From Odontesthes bonariensis (lineage: Eukaryota > Chordata > Actinopteri > Atheriniformes > Atherinopsidae): DNA of 64,000 bases. Location of the stretch: the NCBI RefSeq assembly GCF_027942865.1, contig NC_134510.1:15776743-15840742 (forward strand), given 5' to 3'. Shown here piece after piece: positions 61,122 to 64,000 of this stretch (positions within the stretch are counted from its first letter, which is position 1; every line of letters starts with the position of its first letter). The notes under the pieces are model-generated. The model did no database searches. It was not told the DNA's origin and worked only from the letters and a program-made list of their open reading frames with translations. The translations under genes and the position numbers were made by a program.

Positions 61122-62415
61122 AACATGCCACCTCGTGTAAAGCGTGCTGATTTCTATGACTATCATGTGAACTCTGCATCTGTGACTAATTACTGTTTGC
61201 AGATTCAAACACATTCACATTTTGAAACAAAATTGGAGCGTAACTAATCTTCAGAAGCTGAGAAAAAGAGCAGTTTTGCATTTAATGCCAGTAGGGGGCA
61301 GGCTCACACCATAAACCAGAGCTGCATCACGCTTGCTGCTTTTGGGCACTGCGAACATCATTTCAATTTATTGTTTACTAATAAATTTACCCCATAATGT
61401 GACGCAAAAGGGTTATTATAATGTTAATATGTTTGTTTTTTAATTTGAAAAAACTGGCTATAATTAAACAATCAAAATGTAAAACTTCACTCAGCCATAT
61501 GACTGTCTCAAAAATACTTTCCACCACTCTTTTATGCTTTGATATTATACTTCCCAGCATTTCCATTCAGCACTGTTACATTCCTGCTCCAATAAGCACT
61601 TTCCACTCTGTGTCATTTATATGAATGTCAGTGTTCAAACAGAACAGTACACAGGTGTGCTGAGGTAAACCACATCTGACACTACTGAGCTGCTTTTTAG
61701 GCTGACTCCTCTGAAACAGTGTTTTATATTGTTAAGTGTTTCATGCACTAGCAGAAAGTGAATAAGTGCAGGTGTGCAACTGTAAAGCTACCAACAGACT
61801 GCCACATCAACCAATGTGAGGGCAAGAAAAACCCCACAGGGCCTTCCTCATCACTGATTACAAGACTGTGAGGGAGATGAGATAATCCTGTAGATTTTGT
61901 GTGTAAGTGTGTGCTTGTGTGTGAGAGATGAGAATAATGTCTACAAACACAATGCGTGTCTCACTTTGCTTCTCTGTACATATCAATACATATGCAAGAA
62001 TGTGTGTGGTCTTGCGAATGACCATAAGTTTGTGTCATCATTTTCAAACATTTGTCTTTGCTGCTCATCTCATCTGCGCTCGACACCGTGCCTGTCAGAG
62101 CGCTGTGCCAAAATAAACATCTGAGGCCCGCCAGGCAGGTCAGATATATGAATTATCTGCCTCTATGGTCCACAGGCTGACCTGTGTATGTGTGTGTGTG
62201 TTTGTAAGCCCAGACGTGGCCTGTCTCCTGAGCCTAATCTGGGGCTCTACAGGGGAGCTATCATGTTTCTGTTGCCCCCCCCCCCCCCCCCCCCCACACC
62301 TGTGTGAGTGTGTATCTGTGGCTGTAATAGAACAGTAGAGACTGTGTGTGTCTGCAAGCTTCATAAGGATAGGACACTACTGATGTGTTTATATATATCT
62401 ATCTACACACATGTA

Positions 62416-62451
<36 letters not shown>

Positions 62452-63180
62452 AAATGTATATATGTATAAAGAGCAATCTGGTTGAGTTGAATTGTGATAA
62501 ACTTGCAACTACTGTCGTAGTATACAGGCAACATAAAGTCCTGTCAGCAAAAGGAAAATGAAGAAGGAAAAAGAATCAAGACAGACGATGCAATTTCAGT
62601 CATCACAGCCATAAAGTTTCCTAATTACAACATAAACTAGTGAAGCAACGATATGAAGTGGTTACATTGTCAGCAGTAATGCAATACTGTTGTAGAGTTA
62701 ATTATTTATCATTTCTCCGGTTATTTTTTTTTTTGAGTAACAGTTTCTGGACATATGCAGTGATTTACCAAAATGTTAGTGACGGTGGCATAGATAAAAA
62801 CTAAGGCATTCCGCTGCACTGCCTCTGTGGTAAATCTCCCCTTTAGGAAAAAAAAAAAGAAAAAAAGATGGATAAATGGTAAACTTTCTGATCTTCTGTT
62901 ACTGTCGAGCTACTTTCTTTTACAAGAGACTGCTGGGGCCGTTACCATGCCATTAAATGATATCAAATGATAGAAAAATAAAGCCAAAATGCAGAATCAG
63001 TTTATGAAAATTCAAATCACTGGAATCAAGAGGGTAAGTAGCAGCCAGGTGCTGCTAACCAAGTGCAAGTCAACTCCAAATTCAGACCAAAAGAGTTTTA
63101 GCTCAGACACTACATGCTAACTGAGTAGCATGTTGAAGTTAAGGTAAATAATTTTTTTTTTAAAAAGGTTCAAATTGGAG
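61122..63180. other. repeat-rich non-coding DNA
   Basis: Contains GT-rich tracts (61,900 and 62,190), a poly-C run (62,275-62,295) and a TA microsatellite (62,400-62,470). No gene recognised. Confidence 0.6.
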
Positions 63181-63199
63181 AAAGAGTGAACAAGCATGG

Positions 63200-63590
63200 C
63201 TTGTTTAGAAGGGTTTCAGGAAAAAGCCTCTTTAACGAGAAAAAACGGCAGCACAGCTTGGGTTTGCAAAGTCGCGTCAGAACAGACCACAAGACTTCTG
63301 GTACAGTGTTCTTTGGACTGAGATGTTTTGGTCATGTTTGGTGAAAACCAAACACAACATTTTAGGACACCTCATAGCAAATGTCAAATGTCAGGCATGG
63401 TGCCGCTGATGATTTGGGCTTGTTCTGCAGCCACATGACCAAGACACCTTGCAGTCATTGAGTCGACCATGAACTCCTCTGTGGATCTAAGTATTCTAGA
63501 AACAAATGTGAGGCCAGCTGTACCACAGTTAAAACTTGGCTGAAATCGGGTCATGCAACAGGACAATTACACACAATGCTTCTGTATTGT
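63200..63590 (+). mobile_element. Tc1-like transposase remnant
   Basis: Plus-strand sequence resembles the middle of a fish Tc1-like transposase gene. Phrases include 'ggtgaaaaccaaacacaaca', 'atgatttgggcttgttctgc', 'cttgcagtcattgagtcgac' and 'gggtcatgcaacaggacaat'. The reading frame is broken repeatedly. The minus-strand open frame across 63384-63566 is a shadow. Confidence 0.75.
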
Positions 63591-63897
63591 TTTACCATTG
63601 TTTTAGTTTAATACATAATGACACAGTGTAAAATGTCATGAGTTCATGAATACAATCTGAGGTTGTATTAACCTAATTTTTAAGAACTAGGTCCTGTAGT
63701 ACAAAGCATAACAAGTGGCTTAGCAAGGTAACTTAAGGACCAACACCGGATTTCAGGATCACAAAGCTGGTTCACTTATCAGCAATTAAGCAATAAACAC
63801 ATAAAAAAGCACAGCCTCCTGACCAATCAATTTTCTTAGAAAAGGAAAAAATGAAAAATCCACCTGTGTGTGTACAATGAGAATCTCTGTTCGACTG

Positions 63898-64000
63898 CAT
63901 TGGTAACTTGCTATAACTGTTCGTATGCATTGGTAACTTACTATAACCGTTCAACTCCATTGGTAACTTACTATAACCGTTCAACTCCATTGGTAACTTG
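63898..64000. repeat. 30-bp minisatellite at window end
   Basis: The phrase cattggtaactt recurs at 63898, 63928, 63958 and 63988, giving a period of 30 bp. Units contain ctataaccgttcaactc with small changes. The array continues beyond the window. Confidence 0.9.

Overview
The window is nuclear DNA of a ray-finned (teleost) fish. The evidence is spliced vertebrate genes with canonical GT/AG introns, teleost-type interspersed repeats (Tc1-like, LINE 3' ends, a tRNA-headed SINE, Harbinger-type MITE) and many microsatellites. The gene order ncoa7-like / hint3 / trmt11 matches the human 6q22 block NCOA7-HINT3-TRMT11. Most of the sequence is intron, intergenic DNA and decayed transposons.

Layout. 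(1) 1-12.1 kb: repeat-rich flank with one recognisable gene on the minus strand, a secreted ZG16-like jacalin lectin (exons between 4415 and 2474) broken by one in-frame stop. (2) about 12.1-26.85 kb and 32.47-47.12 kb: the two arms of a large inverted duplication, about 14.7 kb each, around a spacer of about 5.6 kb. Each arm carries a complete NCOA7-like TLDc gene. The copies point away from each other (left on minus, right on plus) and encode the same protein; I found only two synonymous differences. Each copy has an outer TATA promoter (long form, 278 aa) and an internal promoter with two interferon-stimulated response elements, CCAAT boxes and a TATA box (short form, 226 aa). This resembles the interferon-inducible short NCOA7 isoform of mammals. 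(3) Spacer: two LINE fragments, a palindromic AT-rich repeat, a Harbinger-like element with a MADF ORF, and a long CA microsatellite. (4) 47.5-48.5 kb: an uncharacterised, probably transposon-derived spliced gene remnant. (5) 49.4-64 kb: hint3 (complete, 5 exons), an abra-like costars gene (minus strand) and the first 11 coding exons of trmt11, which continues past the window or into its repeat-filled last part.

How it fits together. NCOA7/OXR1-type TLDc proteins act on the vacuolar proton pump, and the short NCOA7 form is an interferon effector at endosomes. The window therefore centres on a duplicated, probably interferon-inducible antiviral gene embedded in a conserved housekeeping block. 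The abra-like gene beside an NCOA7-family gene mirrors OXR1-ABRA on human chromosome 8, which suggests a whole-genome-duplication paralogue block. Arm-specific and arm-shared transposons let the inverted duplication be dated relative to insertions. An assembly artefact should still be excluded, because each arm is long and the two are very similar.
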